Below are positions 1 through 7,502 of a stretch of DNA of 12,197 nucleotides, one piece after another. The stretch is from Acidimicrobiaceae bacterium. Its GTDB lineage: Bacteria; Actinomycetota; Acidimicrobiia; Acidimicrobiales; Ilumatobacteraceae. The notes beneath the pieces are model-generated. The model did no database searches, was not told the origin of the DNA, and saw only the letters and a program-made list of their open reading frames with translations. Location: positions 1 to 12,197 of the forward strand of contig CANLHV010000031.1 of assembly GCA_947490975.1 (NCBI GenBank). Reading direction: 5' to 3'. The first letter of the stretch is position 1, and each line of letters opens with the position of its first letter. Both the position numbers and the translations under genes were made by a program.

Positions 1-1
1 G

Positions 2-688
2 GATGACCCAGAACTAAAGCGAAGACTGATTGCTGCAAGTTCAGCTGACCGTATAGACAGCGAGATTCATTTAATGGAATCTCGAATTGATAAATCAGTG
101 CAGTCAGTGAGTGCCAAGTTTGACGATCTCGTTCGCTTGATGGAGCGCCGTGGTTATGCGTCTAACTGGAGCCTGACCGATCAGGGACGATCGCTGTCGC
201 GAATTTTTCACGAACTAGACCTCGTCATCGCCGAGTCTCTTAGTGAGGGACTATTCGATGGTCTCACGCCAGCAGAATTGGCTTCGCTTTTGAGCGTTTT
301 CGTTTATGAATTTCGTCGCTCCGACGAACCTCCTAAGCCTCGCATTCCAAAAAACTTACAGAATCAGTGGAAGTCAATCAAAAATCTGAGCGAAAGAATT
401 ACCGAAGATGAGAAAGTCGCCGGAATCACACCGCATCGAGCGCTTGATGCCGGATTAATGGAGATCACGTACGACTGGGCTAGTGGCAGTGATCTAATTG
501 ATATTCTCAACGATGATTTGACTGCTGGAGACTTCGTTAGAACAATGAAACAGTTGATAGATCTATTACGGCAAATATCACTTATTGCTTCTAATTCGGC
601 GACGACTGTTTGTGCCGAACAATCGGCTTCAGCACTTCTGCGAGGTGTCGTGGCTGCATCTCACGGATCATCTGTAGACAGCAAATGA
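2..688 (+). CDS. Mtr4/Ski2-type RNA helicase (HelY-like), C-terminal part only
   Basis: This reading frame is open from the window edge, so only the last 228 residues are visible and the helicase core lies upstream. The visible part matches the DSHCT domain that ends Ski2/Mtr4 helicases. It contains a winged-helix-like stretch (LMERRGYASNW, then LTDQGRSLSRIF), followed by the family hallmark EGLFDGLTPAELASLLS and a helical segment ending GDFVRTMKQLIDLLRQIS near the C-terminus. Actinobacterial members are usually named HelY and are presumed ATP-dependent RNA helicases acting in RNA turnover or processing; that role is family knowledge. An ATG at 74 lies inside the domain and is not the real start. 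The stop codon overlaps the start of the next gene by four bases (ATGA), which suggests translational coupling. Confidence 0.85.
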   Translation, partial: DDPELKRRLIAASSADRIDSEIHLMESRIDKSVQSVSAKFDDLVRLMERRGYASNWSLTDQGRSLSRIFHELDLVIAESLSEGLFDGLTPAELASLLSVFVYEFRRSDEPPKPRIPKNLQNQWKSIKNLSERITEDEKVAGITPHRALDAGLMEITYDWASGSDLIDILNDDLTAGDFVRTMKQLIDLLRQISLIASNSATTVCAEQSASALLRGVVAASHGSSVDSK

Positions 689-1314
689 CAATTCGCAAAG
701 GTCAAGAGTGGGGCCACTTTGAAGAAAGACCAAGTGATCTGCAGTTGGTAGCCGACGATGTCGCCGCATGCGAAGTTATCTCTAAGTGTGTCATTGAATC
801 GAGTTCGTGTTTAAATCTCTCAATCTCAAAATCTGACATGGCCAGAACACTCGGCATCACGGGCGCAAACAATCTAGATAGACAGATGTTGTGCACCAAG
901 TTTGACGTCATTGAGGCAACTTATTTGCTCACCAATTCTGAAGAGACGAGACGTCGATGTTTCATTGGGCGAGCGTTTATATCGGAGAAGCTATTTTTCG
1001 GTCGAACGATTGCTGTGTTGAATTCGTCGTTTGTCGGCAACCGTGACTGGGCGCCAAAAGCCCACCCAAACGACGGCAAACTTGACCTAGTTGAACTAGA
1101 TAGTTCGATGAATGTGCGTCAGCGCCTGACTGCACTCAAGCTGATGAAGTCGGGGTCGCATCTTCCACATCCGCAAATTCGATATAGACAATTGTCTGAA
1201 TATGAATATGCCACCGAGGATTCTGCATCTTTGTCAATTGAAGGAGTTCGAATGGGCTCCATTAGACACTGTCTTTTCAGGGTCTTGCCCGACGCGGTGA
1301 ATTTATATTGGTAA
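685..1314 (+). CDS. Diacylglycerol-kinase-like C-terminal domain protein, no kinase N-domain
   Basis: A 209-residue protein starting at the ATG of an ATGA overlap with the helicase gene; a longer frame from 610 would lie inside the helicase gene. The second half resembles the C-terminal beta-sandwich of YegS/DAGK lipid kinases: NSSFVGNRDWAPKAHPNDG, then LDLVELD, then a Gly-x-His segment (GSHLPHPQI), then an IEGVRMG strand corresponding to the DGE-type turn, and a closing strand (FRVLPDAVNLYW). The GGDGT nucleotide-binding motif and the N-terminal Rossmann-like domain of true kinases are missing, so catalysis by this protein alone is unlikely. Similar short proteins are known to me from other actinobacteria, so this looks like a family rather than a fresh truncation. 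It may bind lipid or nucleotide, or work with a partner. The fold assignment is good; the function is unknown. Confidence 0.65.
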   Translation: MTIRKGQEWGHFEERPSDLQLVADDVAACEVISKCVIESSSCLNLSISKSDMARTLGITGANNLDRQMLCTKFDVIEATYLLTNSEETRRRCFIGRAFISEKLFFGRTIAVLNSSFVGNRDWAPKAHPNDGKLDLVELDSSMNVRQRLTALKLMKSGSHLPHPQIRYRQLSEYEYATEDSASLSIEGVRMGSIRHCLFRVLPDAVNLYW

Positions 1315-1330
1315 GTATTAACCTTGCGAT

Positions 1331-2548
1331 ATGGCTTCAACAATGACGATTCAACAAATAAGTGAACTGAAACAGAGCGTTTGTCGTGACATAGATGCGC
1401 GCAGAGGCGATCTAGTAAGTATTAGTCATCAACTTCATGAGAAACCTGAAACGAACTTCGAAGAACATTTCGCCCATAAAATTTTGACTGAATACATTGC
1501 CGACTCGAAGGTAAATGTCACTCGTGGCGCTTTTGAACTTGACACCGCTTTTGATGTTCGCGTCAAGGGCGGCCAAGGACCAACAGTTGCAGTTTTATGT
1601 GAGTACGACGCTCTGCCAGGTATTGGTCACGCCTGTGGTCACAACATCATCGCCACTGCGGGTCTTGGCGCGGGTCTTGCGTTGAGTGCAGTTGTCGAAC
1701 AATGCGGTGGCAATCTCGTCTTGATGGGCACCCCAGCTGAAGAAGGTGGCGGCGGAAAAATTGAAATGGCACGCAAAGGTGCATTCACAGGTATTGATGC
1801 GGCAATGATGATTCATCCTGCAGACGCCGATCTTGCGCGAATGAATGCGATCGCCATTCAAAACTTGTTCGTGAAGTTTCACGGGCTTGCAGCGCACGCT
1901 GCTGTGTCGCCACATAGAGGAAAGAACGCTTTAGACGCAGCAGTGCTCGGTTATATGAATGTCGCAGCTTTGCGCCAACACATTTTGCCCACTGAACGTA
2001 TTCACGGCATCTTCACTAACTCGGGCGAGAAGCCAAACATTGTTCCCCGTGAAACCGAGATGGACTGGTATGTGCGTTCACCGACGATCGAGACTTTGCA
2101 GCCGCTAAAAGAGCGGGTAGCAAAATGTCTTGAAGGCGGAGCAATGGCTGCGGGTTGCACAGTTACTTTCGATTGGAAGAAAAATACTTTCGCCGACTTG
2201 ATCGATAACGTGCCTTTACTTGAGAGTTACATTCGTAACGCTGAGCAGTTTGGACGGCAAATGACAACTGAGTTTTTGCCCGGCACAGGCGGAGGGTCAA
2301 CGGACATGGGCAACATTAGTTACCTAGTGCCATCGATTCACCCGATGATGCAAGTTGCGCCAAGTGGAGTTTCACTTCATAGTGCCGCATTTGCTGATTA
2401 CACCAAAGGTGAAGAAGCTTCACGGGCGATTGTCGAAGGCGCAAAAATAATGGCCATGACGGCGATCGACATGTGGCTCTCAGCCGATTTGCAACGCGAG
2501 GTCAAGGCGGCATTTGGTGACGGGGTAGTGCCTGAGGGTGTGATTTAA
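1331..2548 (+). CDS. M20-family metallo-amidohydrolase (M20D / ACY1L2-like)
   Basis: A 405-residue cytosolic zinc-dependent amidohydrolase of peptidase family M20, closest in motif style to the ACY1L2/AbgB group that cleaves N-acyl or aminoacyl amide bonds. Metal-site motifs are in order: GHACGHN with Cys102 and His104, GTPAEEGGGG with Glu137/Glu138, MIHPAD with His162, and a late IHPMM with His337. The inserted dimerisation or lid domain begins near residue 183 (KFHGLAAHAA) and ends near 270; within it sits the conserved PNIVP. Length is normal. There is no signal peptide. The gene starts 16 bases after the previous stop, so it is probably in the same transcript. There is no Shine-Dalgarno, and ATG at 1343 is an alternative start. 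The substrate cannot be read from sequence; candidates are N-acyl amino acids, aminobenzoyl-glutamate or beta-alanyl dipeptides. Confidence 0.88.
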   Translation: MASTMTIQQISELKQSVCRDIDARRGDLVSISHQLHEKPETNFEEHFAHKILTEYIADSKVNVTRGAFELDTAFDVRVKGGQGPTVAVLCEYDALPGIGHACGHNIIATAGLGAGLALSAVVEQCGGNLVLMGTPAEEGGGGKIEMARKGAFTGIDAAMMIHPADADLARMNAIAIQNLFVKFHGLAAHAAVSPHRGKNALDAAVLGYMNVAALRQHILPTERIHGIFTNSGEKPNIVPRETEMDWYVRSPTIETLQPLKERVAKCLEGGAMAAGCTVTFDWKKNTFADLIDNVPLLESYIRNAEQFGRQMTTEFLPGTGGGSTDMGNISYLVPSIHPMMQVAPSGVSLHSAAFADYTKGEEASRAIVEGAKIMAMTAIDMWLSADLQREVKAAFGDGVVPEGVI

Positions 2549-2609
2549 CTCTAAATAGAGGCAAAACTCAGCCGAATTTGTAATCCCGCTTTAAAGCCGT
2601 GCGGACTCG

Positions 2610-2615
2610 TAAGAT
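2610..2615 (+). promoter_or_regulatory. Possible -10 hexamer giving a near-leaderless mRNA
   Basis: TAAGAT fits the TANNNT -10 pattern and ends 8 bases before the ATG at 2624. No Shine-Dalgarno separates it from the start, and no convincing -35 is visible. Leaderless transcripts are common in actinobacteria. This is weak evidence resting on one hexamer; if real, the ThyX-like gene has its own promoter in the 75-base gap. Confidence 0.25.
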
Positions 2616-2623
2616 ATCGCGCC

Positions 2624-4219
2624 ATGACGGTATATGTGCCAGAGGTCTTCACCGAAGACGAGAGTGAGATTCTTCGGCGCTACTTTACGAACTTAGACGG
2701 GCCAGTTTTTGCCCTTGTAAATCTGCCCGAGGTCGTCAAGGGTGCGCTATTTGCACGATATAGCCGCAGTGCAAAAAGTTTGCGTCGTTTGTTTCTCGAC
2801 GAGTTTGTTAATGATTTAGATCTAACTGGTGATACATCACTTGACGCAACAATCGGTCTTGAACGTGCCGAAGATCTTTATGAAAAGGTGTTCGTCGAAT
2901 ATGGAGACGACAGCGTTGCGCAATTGGGAGGTGTTCACCTCGCATGCGAACAGGCATCGAATCTTCTAACCAAGATTCTCGAGCGCGGACGCCTGATGAG
3001 CTACCTCGAACAAAGTACGCGGTACATCAACTACGACGCTCGTCTCGGAGGCCGTTACCGCTTTTATAGAGACGCAGACATATTGAATGGTCCGTTTGGC
3101 ACTCGTTATGTAGGTGACATGGACCGAATGTTCGATTCTTATTCAACAATGGTTGAATCTGTTACAGAACATATTCGCAAAACAGTCAAGCGTGATTCAA
3201 ACGTTTCTGACTTTGTTTTCAAGCAAGCAACTCGCGCCAAAGGACTTGATGCAGTGCGAGGTGTGTTGCCAGCAGCGTCATTGTCTAATCTTGGTATTTA
3301 CGGCTCTGGTCAGGGTTATGAAGCTCTTTTGCTTCGTATGCGCGGACACAGCCTGCCTGAGGCGCGACTGTATGCCGACATGATGCTCACTGAGTTGCGC
3401 AAAGTTGTGCCAAGTTTCTTGCGTCGAGTCGATGTTGCCGATCGTGGCGAGCGCTGGACAGAATACCTATCTGATCGCGAGGGCGAGACGATAGAACTCG
3501 TCGACGAATATTTTGGTGCACTTGACCCACATGAATCTCAAGAAGTTGTGCTCACTGATTTTGACCCAGATGGTGAGGACAAATTGTTAGCGGCGATTTG
3601 CTACTCGAGCTCACATTTACCCGAGTCGCAATTGTTGAATGAAGTACGAGAGTTGAGTCACGATCGACGTGTTGCGTTGATTCGCGCGTATGTGGGCAAT
3701 CGTGAAAATCGTCGACATAAACCGGGCAGAGCATTTGAGCGAATCGACTACAGGTTTGATGTCTTGGGTGATTACGGTGCGTTTCGAGATTTGCAGCGGC
3801 ACAGACTATTGACGATCGAATGGCAGCGTCTGACACCGCATCATGGCTTCGTTCGACCTGAGTTGATTGCCGATGCGGGACTAGGGGACCAATTCGACGA
3901 GGCTATGGAGCGTTCGAGTGCTCTCTATGACGCTCTATTGTCTGATTACCCGAGTCAGGCGCCTTACGCAGTGTCAATGGCTTATCGACTGCGCTACGTC
4001 ATGCAATTTAATGCTCGTGAGGCTATTCACATGCTCGAGTTGCGCTCTTCGCCCCAGGGCCACCCTTCGTATCGTCGAGTAGCAATCGAGATGCACAGAT
4101 TGATTGCTGAACAGGCGGGTCATAAGGCAGTGGCAGAGGCGATGACACATCTGGTTAAAGATGCACCCGAATTAGAGCGACTTGACTCTGAGCGGCGCGC
4201 AGAGGCGAGGCGAAAATAA
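2624..4219 (+). CDS. Tandem ThyX-like (FAD-dependent thymidylate synthase-like) protein
   Basis: A 531-residue protein made of two ThyX-related halves; ordinary ThyX is about 220-250 residues. Half 1 (about residues 35-270) has GDDSVAQLGGVHLACE followed by RGRLMSYLEQSTRY at 121-134. This matches the ThyX signature RHR-x7-S with the His changed to Gly122 but the active-site Ser131, Glu129, Arg133 and Tyr134 kept. Half 2 (about 320-510) has RHRLLTIEWQR at 392-402. Here RHR is intact but the Ser position is Arg402 and the Glu position Trp400. It is followed by the ThyX C-terminal motif NAREAIHMLELR (463-474), which half 1 lacks in exact form. ThyX makes dTMP from dUMP with FAD, NADPH and methylene-folate. 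Whether this protein does so is unclear: neither half has a complete motif. Database annotations usually say FAD-dependent thymidylate synthase. Confidence 0.78.
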   Translation: MTVYVPEVFTEDESEILRRYFTNLDGPVFALVNLPEVVKGALFARYSRSAKSLRRLFLDEFVNDLDLTGDTSLDATIGLERAEDLYEKVFVEYGDDSVAQLGGVHLACEQASNLLTKILERGRLMSYLEQSTRYINYDARLGGRYRFYRDADILNGPFGTRYVGDMDRMFDSYSTMVESVTEHIRKTVKRDSNVSDFVFKQATRAKGLDAVRGVLPAASLSNLGIYGSGQGYEALLLRMRGHSLPEARLYADMMLTELRKVVPSFLRRVDVADRGERWTEYLSDREGETIELVDEYFGALDPHESQEVVLTDFDPDGEDKLLAAICYSSSHLPESQLLNEVRELSHDRRVALIRAYVGNRENRRHKPGRAFERIDYRFDVLGDYGAFRDLQRHRLLTIEWQRLTPHHGFVRPELIADAGLGDQFDEAMERSSALYDALLSDYPSQAPYAVSMAYRLRYVMQFNAREAIHMLELRSSPQGHPSYRRVAIEMHRLIAEQAGHKAVAEAMTHLVKDAPELERLDSERRAEARRK

Positions 4220-4235
4220 TGGGTCACGCACCGAT

Positions 4236-4309
4236 TTGGAGTTATGGCCTCGGATATCCGATACTATGCGCGCTTCAAATGAATCTAGTTAATCGAGTTA
4301 TAGGACATC
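4236..4309 (+). promoter_or_regulatory. Promoter and Shine-Dalgarno for the acidic-protein gene
   Basis: A plausible -35 TTGGAG (4236-4241) is followed after 18 bases by GATACT (4260-4265); TACTAT two bases on is an alternative -10. A Shine-Dalgarno-like AGGA (4302-4305) lies four bases before the ATG at 4310, one of the few clear ribosome sites in the window. It would give a leader of about 35-40 bases and suggests that the two following genes form a separate unit from the ThyX-like gene, 90 bases upstream. Confidence 0.4.
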
Positions 4310-4807
4310 ATGGCTGACGAAGAAGAAATTGAAATTGAGGGCACTGATGAGACCGTCCCAGACGAAATCGGACCGGACGACTTAGCAGATGTTGAAGTTG
4401 ACATCGACCCTGAAGAGCTACTCGAAGCCGAAGATGATCTCGAATCTGACCCTGATGTTTTAGTTGTTGATCCGTTAATAACTGACGAAGGTTCGACCCT
4501 CGCACCAGTTGACGCGACTAAACCAAAGTCAACAGATGATGACGAAGACGAAGATGATTTGCGCACAGAAGATGATGTTGAAGCCGACTTGTCGTCGATC
4601 TTGCAAGAAAAATTGTCGTCACCGCAAGAAACTGCACCGGAAGAAGAGGAAGAAGTTGTTGGTGATGATCGAACAGACGGCGTTGAACGACTGCAACCAC
4701 GTCGACCTGATGAGACCCAGTGCACTCACTGCTTCTTGCTGGTTCGACAAACTGCGCCTGGATGCCCGGTCGAAGATGACGCTTGTCCATTGTTCAAAAC
4801 CGCGTAG
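4310..4807 (+). CDS. Highly acidic protein with C-terminal four-cysteine motif (DUF4193-like tail)
   Basis: A 165-residue protein whose first 130 residues are dominated by Asp and Glu, with low complexity and probably disordered (runs such as DDDEDEDD and EEEEE). The last 30 residues carry Cys138-x2-Cys141, then Cys152 and Cys159 (QCTHCFLLVRQ, PGCPVEDDACPLF), a likely small zinc-binding knuckle. The DETQCTHCFLLV segment recalls the DEFTCxSCFLV segment of actinobacterial DUF4193 proteins, which also have an acidic N-terminus. There is no membrane segment or signal peptide. The start is supported by AGGA four bases upstream. The next gene begins within or just after its end. Function is unknown; an acidic tail plus zinc knuckle would suit a binding partner of a basic nucleic-acid protein, but that is speculation. 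Confidence 0.75.
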   Translation: MADEEEIEIEGTDETVPDEIGPDDLADVEVDIDPEELLEAEDDLESDPDVLVVDPLITDEGSTLAPVDATKPKSTDDDEDEDDLRTEDDVEADLSSILQEKLSSPQETAPEEEEEVVGDDRTDGVERLQPRRPDETQCTHCFLLVRQTAPGCPVEDDACPLFKTA

Positions 4808-4815
4808 CTTTCGTC

Positions 4816-5277
4816 GTGCAGGTTTTTACTCGCAGAGCATCTGAGAGTGACTGCGAAGTTCTAGAACAACTCGAAACAGAGGCGCGTGAAACTCTTGATC
4901 ATTTTCGGGGCGGAGTGCGTCATGGAGATGACTTCGAATCAATAGGCAAGCAGTGGGCAAAAGTGTTATCTGATAGATCAATCGTCACTTTTGTTGCTGG
5001 TGTCGATGAAGTCGTGATGGGTTATCTGATTGCAAAACAAGGTCAGGCAAAGTCAGGAAAGATCGCAACAATCGAACAAGTATTCGTGACAAAAGATGCG
5101 CGCAATACAGGTATCGGAGACGCTTTGGTTAACGCAGCAATTTCTTGGGCCAAAGCCGAGTCTCTAGTCGCGCTTGACGGCTTTGCCTTGCCTGGTGATC
5201 GCGAAACTAAAAATCTCTTTGAACGGTCAGGTCTCGTCGCACGCTTGATAACTGTGACTACTGATCTAAAAGATTAG
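4816..5277 (+). CDS. GNAT-family N-acetyltransferase
   Basis: A 153-residue protein if started at GTG 4816, eight bases after the previous stop; a TTG at 4783 would add eleven residues and overlap the acidic-protein gene. GTG is preferred because the GNAT fold then begins normally with QVFTRRASESD. The acetyl-CoA binding motif A is clear: a beta-4 strand (IEQVFVTKDA) leading into R96-N-T-G99-I-G101, matching R/Q-x-x-G-x-G/A, followed by helix 3. Motif B is visible as a late Asn133-Leu-Phe-Glu-Arg-Ser-Gly segment. The substrate is unknown and the enzyme is likely cytosolic. Tight spacing implies co-expression with the acidic protein. A hairpin begins inside its last codons. No Shine-Dalgarno is visible, so the start is uncertain. 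Confidence 0.8.
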   Translation: MQVFTRRASESDCEVLEQLETEARETLDHFRGGVRHGDDFESIGKQWAKVLSDRSIVTFVAGVDEVVMGYLIAKQGQAKSGKIATIEQVFVTKDARNTGIGDALVNAAISWAKAESLVALDGFALPGDRETKNLFERSGLVARLITVTTDLKD

Positions 5278-5282
5278 AAGTC
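5256..5282 (+). terminator. Hairpin at the end of the GNAT gene, probable terminator
   Basis: A 27-base inverted repeat pairs 5256-5267 with 5271-5282: eleven pairs including one G-U, one A-A mismatch, and a three-base loop of A. It spans the GNAT stop codon and is followed by an A/T-rich stretch containing TTATTTT rather than a clean T run, so it is not a textbook intrinsic terminator. It sits between converging genes and could also limit transcription arriving from the minus strand. Confidence 0.45.
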
Positions 5283-5289
5283 TGAAAAA

Positions 5290-6075
5290 TTATTTTCCTT
5301 GCCAGTTTGGCGGGCGCTTTTCGATGAAAGCAGTGAGACCTTCTTTTGTGTCTTCAGATGCCAATACTGCACCGAATTCTTTGTTCGTCATATCGATCAG
5401 AGTTTGATCAGACTCAGTCTCAGAAGCCAAAACGATCTTGCGACTAGCCCAAACTGCAAGCGGGGCGGCCTTGCAGACACGCAAGGCGAGGTCTAGAGCA
5501 GCGTCAAGAGCGGTGTTTGGCTCAACAAGTTTGTTGACCATGCCAAGTTCGTAGGCCCGTTGAGCAGAAAAGGGTTCACCTGTGAGTATTGCTTCCATTG
5601 CTACGGCTCGACCGATCGCACGGGGCAATCTGAAGAGACCGCCAGCGCCTGCGATTAGGTTTCGCGTTGCTTCAGCCAGACCAAAGGCCGAACGAGTAGT
5701 CGCCACGAGCATGTCGCAAGCGAGAACTAGTTCGCATCCACCTGCAGTTGCCAAACCGTCAACTGCTGCGATGACTGGCTTTTTGCGATCGCGATATACG
5801 AAGCCACCAAAACCACCACGTTCCGTATTTAATGCGGCTGCCTGACCAGAATTAATTGCTTTCAAATCAGCACCGGCACAAAAAACTGGGCGCTCTTGGC
5901 CGGCAGTGTTTGCAGCCAATATGCCAACCCAAACATTTGAATCGGCTTCAAGCTTGTCGATTGCCGCCTCGAGACCGCTAGCGACATCGCCATTGACGGC
6001 GTTACGCGCTTCGGGGCGATTCAGTGTGATGATTGCGACTTTGCCGCGGACTTCGTATTCAACGATGTTTGCCAT
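5290..6075 (-). CDS. Enoyl-CoA hydratase/isomerase (crotonase family)
   Basis: A 261-residue crotonase-fold enzyme of normal length. The oxyanion-hole motifs are present: FCAGADLKAI (65-74) and GLATAGGCELVLACD (107-121). Both glutamates used by true hydratases can be placed, Glu115 in GGCE and Glu135 in FGLAEA, ahead of IAGAGGLFRLP. The pattern is that of actinobacterial EchA-type hydratases, which add water to trans-2-enoyl-CoA in beta-oxidation or related acyl-CoA breakdown; the actual acyl substrate is not readable. It starts 17 bases after the stop of the Arg/Pro-rich protein gene, so the two probably share a transcript although no functional link is obvious. No Shine-Dalgarno precedes the ATG. 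It ends facing the GNAT gene. Confidence 0.9.
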   Translation of the reverse strand: MANIVEYEVRGKVAIITLNRPEARNAVNGDVASGLEAAIDKLEADSNVWVGILAANTAGQERPVFCAGADLKAINSGQAAALNTERGGFGGFVYRDRKKPVIAAVDGLATAGGCELVLACDMLVATTRSAFGLAEATRNLIAGAGGLFRLPRAIGRAVAMEAILTGEPFSAQRAYELGMVNKLVEPNTALDAALDLALRVCKAAPLAVWASRKIVLASETESDQTLIDMTNKEFGAVLASEDTKEGLTAFIEKRPPNWQGK

Positions 6076-6092
6076 AAGGCAAGGTTAATTGA

Positions 6093-7496
6093 TTAGGCGG
6101 ATTGGCTCGCAGTTGAAATTGAATCACCGCTTGAAGAGTCGGTTTCTGCTGGCATGTCAGCGGCTGGGGTTGGATTGGCGAGGTCTGAGTTGGCGTGCTC
6201 TGAACTGACGCTGTCGGGTTTAGCGCCATCAGACTTCACGGCTTTTGGCTTTCGTTTGAACTCACGCTTCGGGCGAGGTGGGCGCAATGGGCGAGGCGTC
6301 TGGGCACCTGGTTTAACTTCAATTGCAAAAAGCGCGGCGATTTGTGGAATAAGAGGTGCGAGTCGCTTCACAGTTTGTCGAAGCGCATCTGTAGTTGCTT
6401 GTGGTGCGCCAAGAGGTTTAACAGAAGTTCGAATTGGTGAGAAGGCGAGGGCTTCGAGAATCGCTATCCAACGGTCTGAACTTGCTTCGTTTGACAATGA
6501 GTCGGCAGTTGCCTTTGTGAGTTGTTGGCCGAGATCTGCAGGAAACAGAACGCCTGCTTTGGGTGGCTCACCTGAAAGTTTGATCGCCCGCAATACTCGT
6601 GTCGCTGCGAGTGCAGCCTTGATGTCTTCAAGCCACTGAGTCATCTCGGTCTCTTGACGTTGCTTAAGGGCAATCTTGAGTTCGGTCGCAAGTGAACGTG
6701 TTGTTTCGTCGCGAACAACCATCGGGTCGTCTGCACCGACAACTACTGCGCGCAAATCGCGCAGGTCGAGTAGTGCAAGATCGCTTTTGGCGGCTTCTGC
6801 TTTGTCGAGCCACTCTGCGACGCGAAGTTTCGGCAAAATATCTTGAGCCATTGAAATTAAACCGTCTGCCTTAACTTCAGGCTTGCCCTCGGCTTTGAGT
6901 TGGGCGTTCTGAGTTTTAATGGCCTCACGCACGGCACGAATGCCACCTGCGAGTGCACGCTCGGCGACACTTCGTTGCTCAACTGGCAGCGATTGCAAGA
7001 CAGCCGAACGATGTTTGCGGTTTGGCTTAAGTCGTTTGGCCACAGGGCGAACAGGAAGTTGAACTACGGGTGCAGTCGACTTGTCAGCAGGCGTGCGTGG
7101 CGCGCGATCGCGAGGCGGTCGTTCGGTGCGTGGCTTGCGCTCGGCATTGTCGGTGCGTGCGGGACGATCGGTTCGAGGGCCACGCTTGTCGCGTTGTGGA
7201 CGGTCTGATTTCGATTTTTTCGCGAGTTTTTCTGTGACACCTGTGAAAGGTTTGTCGTCGATCAATTGCAGGAAGGTCGCTTTTTGCGACTTGTCGCGTT
7301 GCGGTACGACGGAGAGAACAGTGATGCCATCAATGTCGAAGTCGGCTTCGATTTTTAGTACATCGCCAACTTTTGATTCGTTTGGCAGAAGCGATGATTC
7401 GACGACGCCCTTCGGAACTTTGGCCCCGGCTGCACGCCATGTCCATGTTCCGTCTTCGCGCGTGCTTGTTAATTCGATCTCAAGACGCCTAGACAT
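6093..7496 (-). CDS. Unrecognised Arg/Lys/Pro-rich protein with possible OB-like N-terminus
   Basis: A 467-residue protein I cannot assign to a named family. Residues 1-66 look like a small beta-barrel: alternating strands, with VGDVLKIEADFDIDGITVLSV resembling S1/OB-type nucleic-acid domains. Residues 90-165 are a low-complexity basic linker rich in Arg, Lys, Pro and Asp (DRPQRDKRGPRTDRPART). Residues 165-395 are predicted by eye to be mostly helical. Residues 400-422 are again basic and Pro-rich, and the last 45 residues are Ser/Ala/Asp-rich with short degenerate repeats (SDGAKPDS, NSDLANP). No signal peptide or membrane segment is seen. The layout suggests RNA or DNA binding; this is inference. 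A weak AAGG lies just before the ATG. It is transcribed divergently from the carbonic-anhydrase-like gene and is first in a two-gene unit with the enoyl-CoA hydratase. Confidence 0.7.
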   Translation of the reverse strand: MSRRLEIELTSTREDGTWTWRAAGAKVPKGVVESSLLPNESKVGDVLKIEADFDIDGITVLSVVPQRDKSQKATFLQLIDDKPFTGVTEKLAKKSKSDRPQRDKRGPRTDRPARTDNAERKPRTERPPRDRAPRTPADKSTAPVVQLPVRPVAKRLKPNRKHRSAVLQSLPVEQRSVAERALAGGIRAVREAIKTQNAQLKAEGKPEVKADGLISMAQDILPKLRVAEWLDKAEAAKSDLALLDLRDLRAVVVGADDPMVVRDETTRSLATELKIALKQRQETEMTQWLEDIKAALAATRVLRAIKLSGEPPKAGVLFPADLGQQLTKATADSLSNEASSDRWIAILEALAFSPIRTSVKPLGAPQATTDALRQTVKRLAPLIPQIAALFAIEVKPGAQTPRPLRPPRPKREFKRKPKAVKSDGAKPDSVSSEHANSDLANPTPAADMPAETDSSSGDSISTASQSA

Positions 7497-7502
7497 GAGC
7501 CT

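Noticed and set aside
610..684. Upstream extension of the DAGK-like gene by 25 codons.
   Set aside because: The extension would overlap the helicase coding region by 79 bases and is Cys/Arg-rich; the ATG at 685 in a typical ATGA overlap is far more likely.
6154..6639. A 161-codon plus-strand frame beginning with a degenerate LARSEL/ACSEL/TLSGL repeat.
   Set aside because: It is antisense to the C-terminal low-complexity tail of the 467-residue minus-strand protein; the repeat reflects Ser/Ala/Asp codon repetition there.
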